A DNA stretch of 64,000 bases from Pseudoduganella armeniaca (GCF_003028855.1 NZ_CP028324.1:682001-746000); one strand, 5' to 3'. Shown: positions 50,925 to 60,295, counted from the first letter of the stretch. Numbers and translations are program-made. The notes: a model not told the origin generated them from the letters alone.

Positions 50925-51947
50925 ATGGAATTTTTCCGCATTCATAAAGACATCCCGTTCATGCGGCACGCGTTGATCTTCAACGTGGTGTCGGCACTGA
51001 CGTTCGTGGCTGCCGTGTTCTTCCTGTTCCACAAGGGCCTGCACCTGTCGATCGAATTCAAGGGCGGCACCGTGCTGGAGGTGAAGTACCCGCACGCGGC
51101 CAACCTGGAAGGCATGCGCGCGTCGCTGTCGGCCGCAGGCTACGAGCATCCCGAGGTGTCGAGCTTCGGCACCGCCAGCGACGTGATGATCCGCCTGCCG
51201 ATCACGCCGGGCACGAGTTCCGACAAGACGTCGGCCAACGCGTTCGAAGCGCTGTGCCGTGCCGAGAAGGGCACGACGCGCCACTTCGACACGACCACGC
51301 CGCAGGGCGAGCACGTCAGCCGCACCGCCTGCCTGGATGCGGCCGGCAAGGAACTGGTCTCGCTGCAGCGCGTGGAATTCGTCGGCCCGCAGGTCGGCGA
51401 GGAACTGGCGCAGAACGGCCTGAACGCGCTGGTGATGGTCGTCATCGGCGTCATGATCTACCTGGCGATCCGCTTCGAGTGGAAGTTCGCCGTGGCCGCC
51501 ATCATCGCCAACCTGCACGACGTGGTGATCATCCTGGGCTTCTTCGCCTTCTTCCAGTGGGAATTCTCGCTGACGGTGCTGGCGGCCGTGCTGGCCGTGC
51601 TGGGTTACTCCGTCAACGAATCGGTCGTCATCTTCGACCGGATCCGCGAGAACTTCCGCAAGCAGCGCAAGATGAGCGTGCACGAGGTGATCGACAACGC
51701 GATCACCAGCACCATCAGCCGCACGATCATCACGCACGGCTGCACGCAGATGATGGTGCTGTCGATGCTGTTCCTGGGCGGCCCGACCCTGCACTACTTC
51801 GCCATCGCGCTGACGATCGGTATCCTGTTCGGTATCTACTCGTCGGTGTTCGTCGCCGCCGCCGTCGCCATGTGGCTGGGCGTCAAGCGCGAAGACCTGA
51901 TCAAGCCGGTCAAGGAAAAGGACGAGACGGACGGCGCGGTCGTCTGA
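50925..51947 (+). CDS. secF: Protein translocase subunit SecF
   Basis: 340-residue partner of SecD with six membrane helices. The first helix (ALIFNVVSALTFVAAVFFLF) is followed by the periplasmic domain with LSIEFKGGTVLEV, then YSVNESVVIFDRIREN and the ISRTIITHGCTQ block. The start is at ATG 50925 after AGAGGA, 14 bases after secD. The periplasmic loop carries an extra Cys-containing segment (CRAEKGTTRHFDTTTPQGEH region) longer than in E. coli SecF. Confidence 0.95.
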   Translation: MEFFRIHKDIPFMRHALIFNVVSALTFVAAVFFLFHKGLHLSIEFKGGTVLEVKYPHAANLEGMRASLSAAGYEHPEVSSFGTASDVMIRLPITPGTSSDKTSANAFEALCRAEKGTTRHFDTTTPQGEHVSRTACLDAAGKELVSLQRVEFVGPQVGEELAQNGLNALVMVVIGVMIYLAIRFEWKFAVAAIIANLHDVVIILGFFAFFQWEFSLTVLAAVLAVLGYSVNESVVIFDRIRENFRKQRKMSVHEVIDNAITSTISRTIITHGCTQMMVLSMLFLGGPTLHYFAIALTIGILFGIYSSVFVAAAVAMWLGVKREDLIKPVKEKDETDGAVV

Positions 51948-51965
51948 TCGCTTCCGCTCCACACA

Positions 51966-51992
51966 ATGCCGCCTTCGGGCGGCATTTTTTTT
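51966..51992 (+). terminator. Terminator of the secDF operon
   Basis: ATGCCGCC-TTCG-GGCGGCAT hairpin followed by eight T. Confidence 0.92.
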
Positions 51993-52001
51993 GTTGCTCA
52001 A

Positions 52002-52024
52002 AAAATGGGGACAGACCCCATTTT
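52002..52024. repeat. GACAGACCC-type palindrome
   Basis: AAAATGGGG-ACAGA-CCCCATTTT, 9-bp exact arms with the same ACAGA loop as the element at 48471, directly after the secF terminator. Confidence 0.75.
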
Positions 52025-52053
52025 CGAAACAACTTTCATCGCACACTTTTTTG

Positions 52054-52082
52054 TTGACTTCATTGGTAGCCGTTATTACACT
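52054..52082 (+). promoter_or_regulatory. Promoter of the sugar symporter-phosphorylase operon
   Basis: TTGACT (52054-52059), 17-bp spacer, TACACT (52077-52082). The LacI-type operator begins 7 bases downstream, matching the geometry at gntK. Confidence 0.6.
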
Positions 52083-52089
52083 TAATTTG

Positions 52090-52103
52090 TGTTAGCGCTA
52101 TCA
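52090..52103. promoter_or_regulatory. LacI/GntR-type operator 1
   Basis: TGTTAGCGCTATCA, near-palindromic with central AGCGCT, like known LacI/GntR-family sites. The identical site in reverse orientation lies upstream of gntK (56545-56558). The position just after the -10 fits repression by roadblock. Confidence 0.7.
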
Positions 52104-52219
52104 TGGCGCTGTAAGGTCCGATGGGCGGGCCGGGTGTTCACTTGCCCGGCCTGTTTTTTACTGTGCGGACGAGCCTGGGCTCGTCCGTGCAGGTTTTTTT
52201 TCAGGGCGCGACAGACCCG

Positions 52220-53581
52220 ATGGCAGACCAGCAGGCTTTAACGTGGCGCGAGCGGCTCAGCTACGGCGTGGCCGACATGGGCTTCAATTTTTACTGGGCC
52301 AACATCGCCACGTTCCTGCTGTTCTTCTATACCGACGTGTTCGGCATCTCGGCCGCCGCCGCCGCCTCGATGATGTTCGCCATCAAACTGGTCAATGCAT
52401 TTACCGATCCCATGATCGGCGCGCTGGCCGACCGCACCAGCACCCGCTACGGCAAGTTCCGGCCCTACCTGGTATGGGGTGCGTTGCCGCTGGGCGCCGC
52501 CGCCGTGCTGACCTACACGACGCCCGACCTGGACCACGACGGCAAGCTGGCCTGGGCCTACGGCAGCTACCTGCTGATGATGGTCTGCTACACCGCCATC
52601 AACATCCCGTACAACGCGCTGTCCGGCGTCATGTCGGCCGACCCGCAGGAGCGTTCCACCATCAACGGGCTGCGCTTCATCTGCGCCTTCGCCGGCAGCA
52701 CGCTGGTAACGGCGGCCACCCCGGCGCTGGTGCAGTGGCTGGGCGGTGGCGACGACAAACTGGGCTGGCAGCTGACCATGGGCGCCTGGGCCGTTGCCGC
52801 GTCGCTGCTGTTCGCACTGTCCTTTGCCAACACGCGCGAACGCATCGCGCCGCCGCCGGGCCAGCGCTCCAACGTGCTGCAGGACGTGCGTGACCTGATC
52901 CGCAACGGCCCCTGGCTGGTGCTGTTCTTCCTGGCGCTGATCATCATGGTGACGATCACCCTGCGCACCACCACCGCCGCCTACTACTTCAAATACTACG
53001 TCGGCCGTCCGGACCTGATGGCCAGCTTCGTGCCGACCTATATGATGGCGGCCGCCGCCGGCGCCGCCGCCACGCCCCTGATGACGCGCTTCATCGACAA
53101 GAAGACCTTGATGATCGTGCTGATGTCGTTGACGGCGCTGCTGTCGGCCGCCTTCTTTGCGGTACCGCCGGACCAGGTCGGGCTGATGTTCGTGCTGCAG
53201 GCGGCCTTGGGCCTAGTGCTGGGGCCGAAGTCGCCGCTGGCCTTCTCGATGTATGCCGACACGGCCGACTACACGGAATGGCGTACCGGCCGGCGCGCCA
53301 CGGCCATGACGTTTGCCGCCGCCACCTTCTCGCAGAAGCTGGGCACCGCGCTGGCGGTGGCCGTGATCGGCGCGCTGTTCACCGCGCTGGGCTACGTGCC
53401 CAATGCCGCGCAGTCGAGCGGCTCGCAGGCCGGTATCGTCTGGCTGATGTCGCTGATCCCTGCCGCGTTCGCGCTGCTGGCCGTGGCCGTGATGTGCTGC
53501 TACCGGCTGGACGGCGCGCGCCTGCAGGCCATCCAGGCCGACCTGCTCGCCCGTAAACATTCATTGTCCCCGCAAGCCTGA
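52220..53581 (+). CDS. GPH family (glycoside-pentoside-hexuronide) cation symporter
   Basis: 453-residue, 12-helix sugar:cation symporter of the MelB type. Family motifs: [12 protein letters not shown] at the N-terminus, [23 protein letters not shown] (loop 2-3) and [18 protein letters not shown]. The start is at ATG 52220; the longer frame runs into the leader. From the downstream phosphorylase and gluconokinase the cargo is predicted to be cellobionate or a similar glucosyl-gluconate, which is inference. 11 bases separate it from the phosphorylase gene. Confidence 0.92.
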   Translation: MADQQALTWRERLSYGVADMGFNFYWANIATFLLFFYTDVFGISAAAAASMMFAIKLVNAFTDPMIGALADRTSTRYGKFRPYLVWGALPLGAAAVLTYTTPDLDHDGKLAWAYGSYLLMMVCYTAINIPYNALSGVMSADPQERSTINGLRFICAFAGSTLVTAATPALVQWLGGGDDKLGWQLTMGAWAVAASLLFALSFANTRERIAPPPGQRSNVLQDVRDLIRNGPWLVLFFLALIIMVTITLRTTTAAYYFKYYVGRPDLMASFVPTYMMAAAAGAAATPLMTRFIDKKTLMIVLMSLTALLSAAFFAVPPDQVGLMFVLQAALGLVLGPKSPLAFSMYADTADYTEWRTGRRATAMTFAAATFSQKLGTALAVAVIGALFTALGYVPNAAQSSGSQAGIVWLMSLIPAAFALLAVAVMCCYRLDGARLQAIQADLLARKHSLSPQA

Positions 53582-53592
53582 CCGGAGAATCC

Positions 53593-55968
53593 ATGTCGTC
53601 GCACCTGTTACGCCCCGCCGATGGCGGCAACCGCTATGAACTGCTGTCGCCCACGGCGCTGCCCCGTGCCGCCGGCTTCTTGTGGAACCGCCACATGATG
53701 ATGCAGGTCACATGCCGCGGCTATGCCGTGGCCCAGTTCATGCAGCCGGAGCCGGCCAAGTACGCGCACGCGCCCAACCTGGAAGCGAAGACCTTCATGC
53801 AGCCGGAGCAGGGCTATTACGCGCATCATCCGGGCCGCTTCTTCTACGTCAAGGACGAGGACACCGGCGAACTGTTTTCCGCGCCCTACGAGCCGGTGCG
53901 GGCGGCACCGGAGTGCTTCGTGTTCTCGGCCGGGAAGAGCGACCTGGCCTGGACGGTGGAGCACCACGGTATCCGCGTCGAGCTGGTCGTGAGCCTGCCG
54001 GTGGACGACATCGTCGAATTGTGGTCGCTGCGGGTGACGAACCTGTCGGGCCGGGCGCGCCGGCTCAGCGTCTATCCGTACTTCCCGATCGGCTACATGT
54101 CATGGATGAACCAGTCGGCCGAGTACCGCGCCGACCTGCAGGGCATCGTCGCCAGTTGCGTGACGCCTTACCAGAAGGTGGCGGACTACTTCAAGCAGAA
54201 GGATTTCAAGGACAAGACATATTTCCTGTGCGAGCGCGCGCCGGATGCCTGGGAAGCGGCGCAGGAAGCCTTCGAAGGTGAGGGCGGTCTGCACGCGCCC
54301 TCGGCGCTGCAGGCGGACACGCTGGCCGGCGGCGACGCCCGCTACGAGACGCCGGCGGCCGTCGTGCAATACCGCGTGACGCTGGCCGACGGCGCGGCCG
54401 AGGACTACCGCTTCCTGTTCGGTCCCGCGTTCGACGAGGCCGAGATCGGGGCGATGCGCGCGCAATACCTGAGCGAAGCCGCCTTCGTCCAGGCGCGCGC
54501 GGACTATGCGGCCTACGTGGCCGAGGGCGCCGGCTGCATCGTCATCGAAACGCCGGACGCGGAACTGGACAACTTCGTCAACCACTGGCTGCCGCGCCAG
54601 GTGTACTACCACGGCGACGTCAACCGCCTGACCACGGACCCGCAGACGCGCAACTACCTGCAGGACAATATGGGCATGACGTTCGTGCGGCCGGCAACGG
54701 CGCGCCCCGCCTTCCTGCACGCGCTGTCGCAGCAGGAGCCGAGCGGTGCGATGCCGGACGGGATCCTGCTGGTCGAGGGCGCGGAGCTGAAGTACATCAA
54801 CCAGGTACCGCATACCGACCATTGCGTCTGGCTGCCCGTTTGCCTGAAGGCCTACCTGGACGAGACGGCCGACTGGGCGCTGCTGAGCGAGCCGGTCGTG
54901 GCGGCGGACGGCGCCAGCCTGACGGTGGCGCAGCGCATCGGCCGCGCCATGGACTGGCTGCTCAAGGAACGCGACCTGCGCGGGCTGTCGTTCATCGCCC
55001 AGGGCGACTGGTGCGACCCGATGAACATGGTGGGCTACAAGGGCAAGGGCGTGTCGGGCTGGCTGACGGTGGCGGCCGCGTACGCGCTGAACCTGTGGGC
55101 CGATATGTGCGACGTCGCCGGCGACAGCGCCGGCGAGGCACGCTACCGCGCCGGCGCGCGCGAGCTGAACGACGCGGCCAACCACTACCTGTGGGACGGC
55201 CGCTGGTTCGCGCGCGGCATCACGGACGATGGCGTCGTGTTCGGCGTCAAGGACGATGCCGAAGGACGCCTGTGGCTCAACCCGCAGGCCTGGGCCATCC
55301 TGTCCGGTGCCGCCAGCGCCACGCAACGGGGGCCGATGCTGGCGGAGATCGAGCAGCAGCTCCATACGCCGTACGGCGTGCAGATGTTCGCGCCGCCGTA
55401 CTCGAAGATGCGCGACGACGTCGGTCGCGTCACGCAGAAGCATCCCGGCTCGGCGGAAAACGGTGCCGTCTACAACCACGCCGCCGCGTTCTATATCTAC
55501 AGCCTGTACACGATCGCCGAGGGCGAGCGCGCCTACGACCTGCTGCGCCGGATGATCCCGGGACCGGACGAAGCGGACTACCTGCGGCGCGGCCAGCTGC
55601 CGATCTTCATCCCGAACTACTACCGTGGCGCGTGGAAGGAATACCCGCGCACGGCCGGCCGTTCCAGCCAGCTGTTCAACACCGGCACGGTGTCGTGGGT
55701 CTACCGCTGCGTGGTCGAGGGCTTGTGCGGCCTGGTGGGCGACGAGCAGGGCCTGCGCATCGCGCCGCAACTGCCGCACGGCTGGCCGGGGATGCGCGTG
55801 GTACGGCAGTTCCGCGGCGCGACGTTCGACGTGACGATCCGGCGCGGCGGTGGGGAAAAGGTCGAGGTGCGCTGCGATGGCGAACTGCTGGCCGCGCCGC
55901 GCGTGACGGCCATCGAGGCTGGGCGCTGCTACCGGTTGGAGGTCGACGTGCCATCAAACCCACGGTGA
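53593..55968 (+). CDS. GH94 glycoside phosphorylase, probably cellobionic-acid phosphorylase
   Basis: 791-residue GH94 enzyme: N-terminal beta-sandwich, (alpha/alpha)6 barrel and C-terminal beta domain. The catalytic acid is expected in [13 protein letters not shown] (Asp472, with Asp475 next to it). Phosphate-side segments [20 protein letters not shown] and [15 protein letters not shown] are conserved. The length and QGDWCDP form resemble cellobionic-acid phosphorylases (about 790 residues), which yield glucose-1-phosphate plus gluconate. The adjacent gluconokinase supports this. It has no signal peptide, so it is cytoplasmic. Alternatives are cellobiose or other GH94 phosphorylases. The stop TGA lies inside hairpin copy C. 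Confidence 0.85.
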   Translation: MSSHLLRPADGGNRYELLSPTALPRAAGFLWNRHMMMQVTCRGYAVAQFMQPEPAKYAHAPNLEAKTFMQPEQGYYAHHPGRFFYVKDEDTGELFSAPYEPVRAAPECFVFSAGKSDLAWTVEHHGIRVELVVSLPVDDIVELWSLRVTNLSGRARRLSVYPYFPIGYMSWMNQSAEYRADLQGIVASCVTPYQKVADYFKQKDFKDKTYFLCERAPDAWEAAQEAFEGEGGLHAPSALQADTLAGGDARYETPAAVVQYRVTLADGAAEDYRFLFGPAFDEAEIGAMRAQYLSEAAFVQARADYAAYVAEGAGCIVIETPDAELDNFVNHWLPRQVYYHGDVNRLTTDPQTRNYLQDNMGMTFVRPATARPAFLHALSQQEPSGAMPDGILLVEGAELKYINQVPHTDHCVWLPVCLKAYLDETADWALLSEPVVAADGASLTVAQRIGRAMDWLLKERDLRGLSFIAQGDWCDPMNMVGYKGKGVSGWLTVAAAYALNLWADMCDVAGDSAGEARYRAGARELNDAANHYLWDGRWFARGITDDGVVFGVKDDAEGRLWLNPQAWAILSGAASATQRGPMLAEIEQQLHTPYGVQMFAPPYSKMRDDVGRVTQKHPGSAENGAVYNHAAAFYIYSLYTIAEGERAYDLLRRMIPGPDEADYLRRGQLPIFIPNYYRGAWKEYPRTAGRSSQLFNTGTVSWVYRCVVEGLCGLVGDEQGLRIAPQLPHGWPGMRVVRQFRGATFDVTIRRGGGEKVEVRCDGELLAAPRVTAIEAGRCYRLEVDVPSNPR

Positions 55969-56017
55969 CAGGCACCCGTCTTGGGGTCGCCCGACCCCAA
56001 GACAGGTGCCTGTCACC
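55964..56017. repeat. CAGGCACC hairpin, copy C
   Basis: 26-bp arms (55964-55989 / 55992-56017) with one mismatch. The outer arm is GGTGACAGGCACC and the core CGTCTTGGGGTC. It supplies the stop codon of the phosphorylase gene and lies between it and the converging gntK. Confidence 0.85.
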
Positions 56018-56023
56018 AGGGGT

Positions 56024-56536
56024 CTATTGCCGAGCCAGGATTTCCCGCACCAGGGCCGCCACGTCGTCCTCGATAGCGAGCCGCAACCCCGCCTCGTCCG
56101 GCTGCAATGGCTCGAGCGTGGCCAGCTGGCTGTCCAGCAGCGACAGCGGCATGTAGTGACCCTCGCGGGCGGCCATGCGTGCGGCGATCAGTTCGCGGCT
56201 GCCGTCCAGGTGGGCGAAGCGCAAGCGCGGGTCGCCCGCGCGCAGCAGGTCGCGGTAGCGCCGCTTCAGTGCCGAGCATGAAACAACGATGCCGACCCCG
56301 GCGTGCACTGCCGCGCGGATCTCCGCTTGCAGGCTGTGCAGCCAGTCGGCGCGGTCGTCGTCGGTCAGGGGAATGCCGGCCGCCATCTTGGCGACGTTGG
56401 CAGCGGAGTGAAAGCGGTCGCCTTCGACGAAGCGCACGTCCAGCGCCTGCGCCAGCGCAATGCCGACGGAGCTCTTGCCGCAGCCGCTGACGCCCATCAC
56501 GACCCAGCGTGGCGCGTCCCCGATCTTTTCGTTCAT
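56024..56536 (-). CDS. gntK: Gluconokinase
   Basis: 170-residue P-loop kinase that converts gluconate to 6-phosphogluconate. Walker A GVSGCGKS is at residues 15-22; FVEGDRFHSAANVAKMAAGIPLTD and the CSALKRRYRDLLR block are GntK signatures. The size matches E. coli GntK (175). Its own promoter and a LacI-type operator lie upstream. It would consume the gluconate made by the neighbouring phosphorylase and pass it to the pentose phosphate or Entner-Doudoroff route. Confidence 0.95.
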   Translation of the reverse strand: MNEKIGDAPRWVVMGVSGCGKSSVGIALAQALDVRFVEGDRFHSAANVAKMAAGIPLTDDDRADWLHSLQAEIRAAVHAGVGIVVSCSALKRRYRDLLRAGDPRLRFAHLDGSRELIAARMAAREGHYMPLSLLDSQLATLEPLQPDEAGLRLAIEDDVAALVREILARQ

Positions 56537-56544
56537 TTGATTCC

Positions 56545-56558
56545 TGATAGCGCTAACA
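56545..56558. promoter_or_regulatory. LacI/GntR-type operator 2
   Basis: TGATAGCGCTAACA, the exact reverse complement of operator 1, 8 bases downstream of the gntK -10 and just before the gntK start codon. Confidence 0.7.
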
Positions 56559-56566
56559 TTTGCCTC

Positions 56567-56595
56567 AGTCTAGCGCAAGCAGTCGCGTTCTTCAA
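56567..56595 (-). promoter_or_regulatory. gntK promoter
   Basis: On the minus strand, TTGAAG (56595-56590), 17-bp spacer, TAGACT (56572-56567). Confidence 0.6.
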
Positions 56596-56624
56596 GCGGT
56601 TTGATGGGTCGTCAAACCCGCAGG

Positions 56625-56674
56625 GGTCAGGCACCGATCTGCGGGCCTCGCGGCCCGCGGATCGGTGCCTGACC
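56625..56674. repeat. CAGGCACC hairpin, copy D
   Basis: 23-bp arms (56625-56647 / 56652-56674) with one mismatch and a TCGC loop. The outer arm is GGTCAGGCACC (shorter than copies A-C) and the core GATCTGCGGGCC. It lies between the lacI-type gene and gntK, which run in the same direction. Confidence 0.85.
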
Positions 56675-56688
56675 GCTTGGGTGCTGAC

Positions 56689-57717
56689 TCATGCGCTTTC
56701 GCGCGCCATCAGCGTAAAACCAAGGTCCAGGTGCGTCTGCGCCGGCGCCTCGCCGCGAATGGCGGCGCGCAGCATCGTCGCCGCCTCGTAGCCGATGCGG
56801 TAGCGCGGCGTGCCGACGGTGGTCAGGGACGGTTTCATCCAGGCCGAGGCGGGCAGGTCGTTGAAGCCGCAAATGGCCAGGCGCTCCGGCACCGCGATGC
56901 CGCGGCGCTGGCACTGGTAGACGGCGCCGTGGGCCAGGTCGTCATTGCAGCAGAAAATGGCGTCGCAGTCCGGTACCTTGGCCAGCATGCGGCCCAGCAG
57001 CTCCGCGCCCAGCGCGATGGTGGATGGATCGGGCACCATCAGTTCCAGTTGCGGATCGGCCAGGCCGGCATCGGTCATCGCCTTGCGGTAGCCTTCGCGG
57101 CGCTTCAAGGTGCGCTCGTCCAGCTGGGCGCCCATGAAGCCGATGCGGCGCCGGCCCTTGTCGATCAGGTAGCGCGTCATCGTCTCGCCCGCGTCCAGCT
57201 GGGAGAAGCCCACGCACAGCTGGTCCGGGTCGTCGGACAGGTCCATCATCGACACCACCGGCACTTTCGAGGTGGCCAGCATCTGCTGCACGCGCGGGCT
57301 GTGCGTCAGGCCGCACAACAGGATGCCGTCCGGGTTCGACTGCATGTAGATGTTGAGGAGCTTTTCTTCCTCTGCGTCGGAGTAGCGCGTGTTGCCGATC
57401 AGGACCTGGTAATTGTCCGCATCGAGCACGTCCTGGATGCCTTGCAGCACGGCCGTAAACACGGTGTTCGACAGCGACGGCACCAGCACGACGATGACGT
57501 TCGACTGCGCCGACGCCAGCGCGCGCGCGGCGCGGTTCGGGACATAGCCCAGCTCCTGCACGGCCTGTTCGACGCGCTGGCGCAGCAGCGACGACACGAG
57601 CTCCGGCTGGTTGATCGCCCGCGACGCGGTCATCGGCGCGACACCGGCCAGGCGCGCAACGTCGCTCAGCGTGACGCGGCCGCTGGCGCGGCTTTTGGTG
57701 GAAGTGCTTCGGCTCAT
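56689..57717 (-). CDS. LacI/GalR family transcriptional regulator
   Basis: 342 residues. The helix-turn-helix and hinge lie in residues 15-65 (TLSDVARLAGVAPMTASRAINQPELVS), closest in style to the gluconate regulator GntR, followed by a periplasmic-binding-protein-like sensor domain. It lies upstream of gntK on the same strand and next to the symporter-phosphorylase operon. The two identical TGTTAGCGCTATCA sites are its probable targets. A weaker CTAACGTTGTC sequence before its own start (57723-57733), below TTGACA (57778-57783), may allow autoregulation. Confidence 0.93.
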   Translation of the reverse strand: MSRSTSTKSRASGRVTLSDVARLAGVAPMTASRAINQPELVSSLLRQRVEQAVQELGYVPNRAARALASAQSNVIVVLVPSLSNTVFTAVLQGIQDVLDADNYQVLIGNTRYSDAEEEKLLNIYMQSNPDGILLCGLTHSPRVQQMLATSKVPVVSMMDLSDDPDQLCVGFSQLDAGETMTRYLIDKGRRRIGFMGAQLDERTLKRREGYRKAMTDAGLADPQLELMVPDPSTIALGAELLGRMLAKVPDCDAIFCCNDDLAHGAVYQCQRRGIAVPERLAICGFNDLPASAWMKPSLTTVGTPRYRIGYEAATMLRAAIRGEAPAQTHLDLGFTLMARESA

Positions 57718-57888
57718 GGTTGGCTAACGTTGTCGTTATTGTTATCAGGGCTGGATTTCGCCACGAATCGGTGGGGCTGTCAATTGCTGACTGATGCAAC
57801 GGCCGCGCGGTACACGGGAATACGACGCATTTGACGCTCAGGCAAAGGCTGTGGGAGCATCGTTGCCGAGATCACAACGGGGCCATGC

Positions 57889-58677
57889 ATGGAAATCGTC
57901 CATATCGACAGCTGGGAACAGTTCGTGACCGCCACGTCCGCCTGCGACGGCTGGGCCTTCCGTGGCCTGCCGGACGCCGACTGGCAGCTGTTCAGTTCCT
58001 TGTCGCGCTACCTGCACAGCTTCGTGCCGGACCGGGCCTCCTGGCGCCAGCGCGAGGAACGGGCCCTGCGCATTTTCCGGCGCAAGGCCCATATCTACCT
58101 GCCCGATCCGAACGTGCTGGTCGACGATATCCGCTGCCTGGCGCTGATGCAGCACCACGGCGCCCCGACGCGCATGCTGGACTTCACCAAGTCGCCGTTC
58201 GTGGCGGCGTTTTTCGCGCTGAACAGGACCAACCGCAGCGCCGCGGTATTCGCCCTCGACACGCCGACGCTGTGGCGCGCGGCGCCGCGTCACGCGCCCG
58301 GGCTGCGCCGCGAAGCCATCGATCCGCGCGTACCCGGCAACTTCGAGCGCTACTTCGCACCCAACGACCAGGACATCCTGTGGGTCGGCGAGCCCGAGGC
58401 GATGGATCGACGCCTGGTGGCGCAGTCGGGTACCTTTGTCGTGCCCGGGGTGCTCGACAAGCCGCTCGATGCCATCATCGGCCAGTACGGCGCCGGCCCC
58501 GCGCTGATGCGCAAGTTCGTGCTGCCGCCGGCGCTGCGGGCAGACGCGATGCTGGCGCTGTACCGCATGAACATCACCCACGCGACGCTGTTCCCCGACC
58601 TGGACGGGCTGGCGCGCTCGATCGGCTACGAGCTGGAAATCACCTGGCCGGGCCACCGCGTGGGCGGGCCGGGCTGA
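57889..58677 (+). CDS. FRG domain protein
   Basis: 262 residues with the complete FRG signature: WAFRGLPDADWQL near residue 22, and LALMQHHGAPTRMLDFTKSPFVAAFFAL around residues 85-112. A later conserved QYGAGPALMRKFVLP segment is present. No signal peptide or membrane segment is seen. FRG domains have no settled biochemical activity that I can cite; they occur alone or fused to varied partners. It stands alone, divergent from the lacI-type gene. A defence or toxin role would be speculation. Confidence 0.85.
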   Translation: MEIVHIDSWEQFVTATSACDGWAFRGLPDADWQLFSSLSRYLHSFVPDRASWRQREERALRIFRRKAHIYLPDPNVLVDDIRCLALMQHHGAPTRMLDFTKSPFVAAFFALNRTNRSAAVFALDTPTLWRAAPRHAPGLRREAIDPRVPGNFERYFAPNDQDILWVGEPEAMDRRLVAQSGTFVVPGVLDKPLDAIIGQYGAGPALMRKFVLPPALRADAMLALYRMNITHATLFPDLDGLARSIGYELEITWPGHRVGGPG

Positions 58678-58736
58678 CCCCTGTCGCTACCGCGCCGGCG
58701 CATGCTAAGCTGTCGTTCTGACAAGGAGACATACCC

Positions 58737-59429
58737 ATGAGCCGAGCCGGCCGGCTGTTCCAGCTGATGGACGCGTTGCGCGCCAACCGCCGCCCCGTCA
58801 CAGCCGCGGCGCTGGCGGAACAGCTGGGCGTATCCGAACGAACGATCTACCGCGACATCCAGTCGCTGGCCGAACTGGGCGCGCCCATCGAGGGCTCGGC
58901 CGGCGTCGGCTACTTGATGAAGACGGGCTTTTTCCTGCCGCCGCTGATGTTCGGCCCCGACGAGCTGGAAGCCCTCGTGCTGGGCGCGCGCTGGGTGCGC
59001 CGGCAGGGCGATCCGGCCTTGGCACGGGCAGCCAGCGCCGCGCTGGCGAAGATCGCCACGGCATCGCCCAAGGACCTGCGCGACCGCATGGCCGACACCA
59101 GCCTGTGGGTGCCGATCGGCGTGCCGCAGGCATCCAGCGACGAATTCGTGCAGCCGGCGCGCGAAGCCATCCGCAACCAGCACAAGCTGCGCATCGAGTA
59201 CAGCGACGAGGCGGGTCAGGCCACGGAGCGCATCGTCTGGCCGTTCGCGCTGGCGTTTTTCGAAGGGCGCCGCCTGCTGGCCGCGTGGTGCGAACTGCGT
59301 GACGCGCAACGCCACTTCCGCATCGACCGTATCCGTGCCGCCGCCACGCTGGCCGAGCGCTATCCGATCCCCCGCCAGCAGCTGATCAGCCGCTGGCGCA
59401 GCGAACACGGCATCCAGGAAGACTCCTGA
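58737..59429 (+). CDS. HTH-WYL transcriptional regulator (YafY type)
   Basis: 230 residues. An N-terminal DeoR-like winged helix (RLFQLMDALRANRRPVTAAALAEQLGVSERTIYRDI) and a C-terminal WYL ligand-sensing domain (LRIEYSDEAGQATERIVWPFALAFFEGRRLLAAWCELR). The WYL triad reads WPF/LAAWCE here, as in many YafY-like proteins. The start follows AAGGAG. It may control the adjacent GST gene on the same strand, 67 bases downstream. Confidence 0.9.
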   Translation: MSRAGRLFQLMDALRANRRPVTAAALAEQLGVSERTIYRDIQSLAELGAPIEGSAGVGYLMKTGFFLPPLMFGPDELEALVLGARWVRRQGDPALARAASAALAKIATASPKDLRDRMADTSLWVPIGVPQASSDEFVQPAREAIRNQHKLRIEYSDEAGQATERIVWPFALAFFEGRRLLAAWCELRDAQRHFRIDRIRAAATLAERYPIPRQQLISRWRSEHGIQEDS

Positions 59430-59496
59430 CAAAAACTGACAGTCGCTCCCGCTACGATAACGCATCGACAACAAACAAAACCAGGGAGCGAAGATC

Positions 59497-60114
59497 ATGC
59501 GTCTGTACCACAACTCCAAATCCTCGAACGCGCGCCGCGTGCTGATGACCGCACTGCACCTGGGCGCCGACCTGGAACTGGTCGAGATCAACCTGATGAG
59601 CCCGGACGACCGCCGTCGCCTGGAGGAGCTGAACCCGAACAGCAAGATTCCGGTGCTGGAGGATGGCGGCTTCGTGCTGTGGGAGTCGGCGGCGATCATG
59701 CAGTACCTGGCCGACCGCACGCCCGGGCAGACGCTGTATCCGCAGAACGTGCGCGACCGCGCGGACGTCAACCGCTGGCTGTTCTGGACCTGCCAGCATT
59801 TCGCGCCCGCGCTCAGCGTGTTTACCTGGGAGAACGTGTGGAAGAAGATGGTGACGGGTGCCGCTGCCGACCCGGCCGAGCTGGCGCGCGCCGAACAGGA
59901 CCTGGCACCGCTGGCCGCTTTGCTGGACGGCCACCTGGCGCGGCGCACCTGGCTGGTGGGGCACGACGTGACGTTGGCCGACTACGCGATCGCCGCATCG
60001 TTGATGTATGTCGAACGGGCCCGCGTGCCGTTGTCACGATATCCGCACATCGCTGCGTGGTTGGGCCGCGTGCGACAGCTGGATGCCTGGAAGAAGACAG
60101 ATCCCACCTGGTAA
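59497..60114 (+). CDS. Glutathione S-transferase family protein
   Basis: 205 residues. N-terminal thioredoxin-like domain (MRLYHNSKSSNARRVLM, with the cis-Pro block SKIPVLEDGGFVLWESAAIMQYLAD) and a C-terminal helical domain. The Ser-Ser-Asn near residue 10 may hold the glutathione thiolate, as in theta/beta-like bacterial GSTs. It is cytoplasmic. Pairing with a WYL regulator suggests a stress-inducible detoxification role, which is inference. Confidence 0.9.
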   Translation: MRLYHNSKSSNARRVLMTALHLGADLELVEINLMSPDDRRRLEELNPNSKIPVLEDGGFVLWESAAIMQYLADRTPGQTLYPQNVRDRADVNRWLFWTCQHFAPALSVFTWENVWKKMVTGAAADPAELARAEQDLAPLAALLDGHLARRTWLVGHDVTLADYAIAASLMYVERARVPLSRYPHIAAWLGRVRQLDAWKKTDPTW

Positions 60115-60228
60115 AGCTGGCAGGTTGAACCGCTTTATGACTTTTATGTGAAATGGCGCACAGAGCACGACAGGGCCTGGCCTTACTATGGAACCGTCTC
60201 TTTCAGGACATCCCTAGTTTTGGACTTG

Positions 60229-60254
60229 GCCCGCTCTCGAGCGGGCATTTTTTT
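60229..60254 (+). terminator. Terminator after the GST gene
   Basis: GCCCGC-TCTCGA-GCGGGC followed by ATTTTTTTT. Confidence 0.88.
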
Positions 60255-60295
60255 TGCCCATGTTTTTTATCAACGTGCGATGCCTGGAGAAGCAG

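Noticed and set aside
52210..52219. GACAGACCC just before the symporter start as another repeat copy
   Set aside because: No complementary arm is present; probably a chance match.
54100..55779. 559-residue antisense frame over the GH94 gene, and similar long antisense frames over pyrC, fadD, acyl-CoA dehydrogenase and recG
   Set aside because: Long opposite-strand frames are a by-product of high GC and codon bias; compositions are His/Arg/Gln-rich with no recognisable domain.
57723..57733. CTAACGTTGTC as a firm autoregulatory LacI operator
   Set aside because: It matches the TAGCGCTA sites poorly; mentioned only as a possibility under the regulator.
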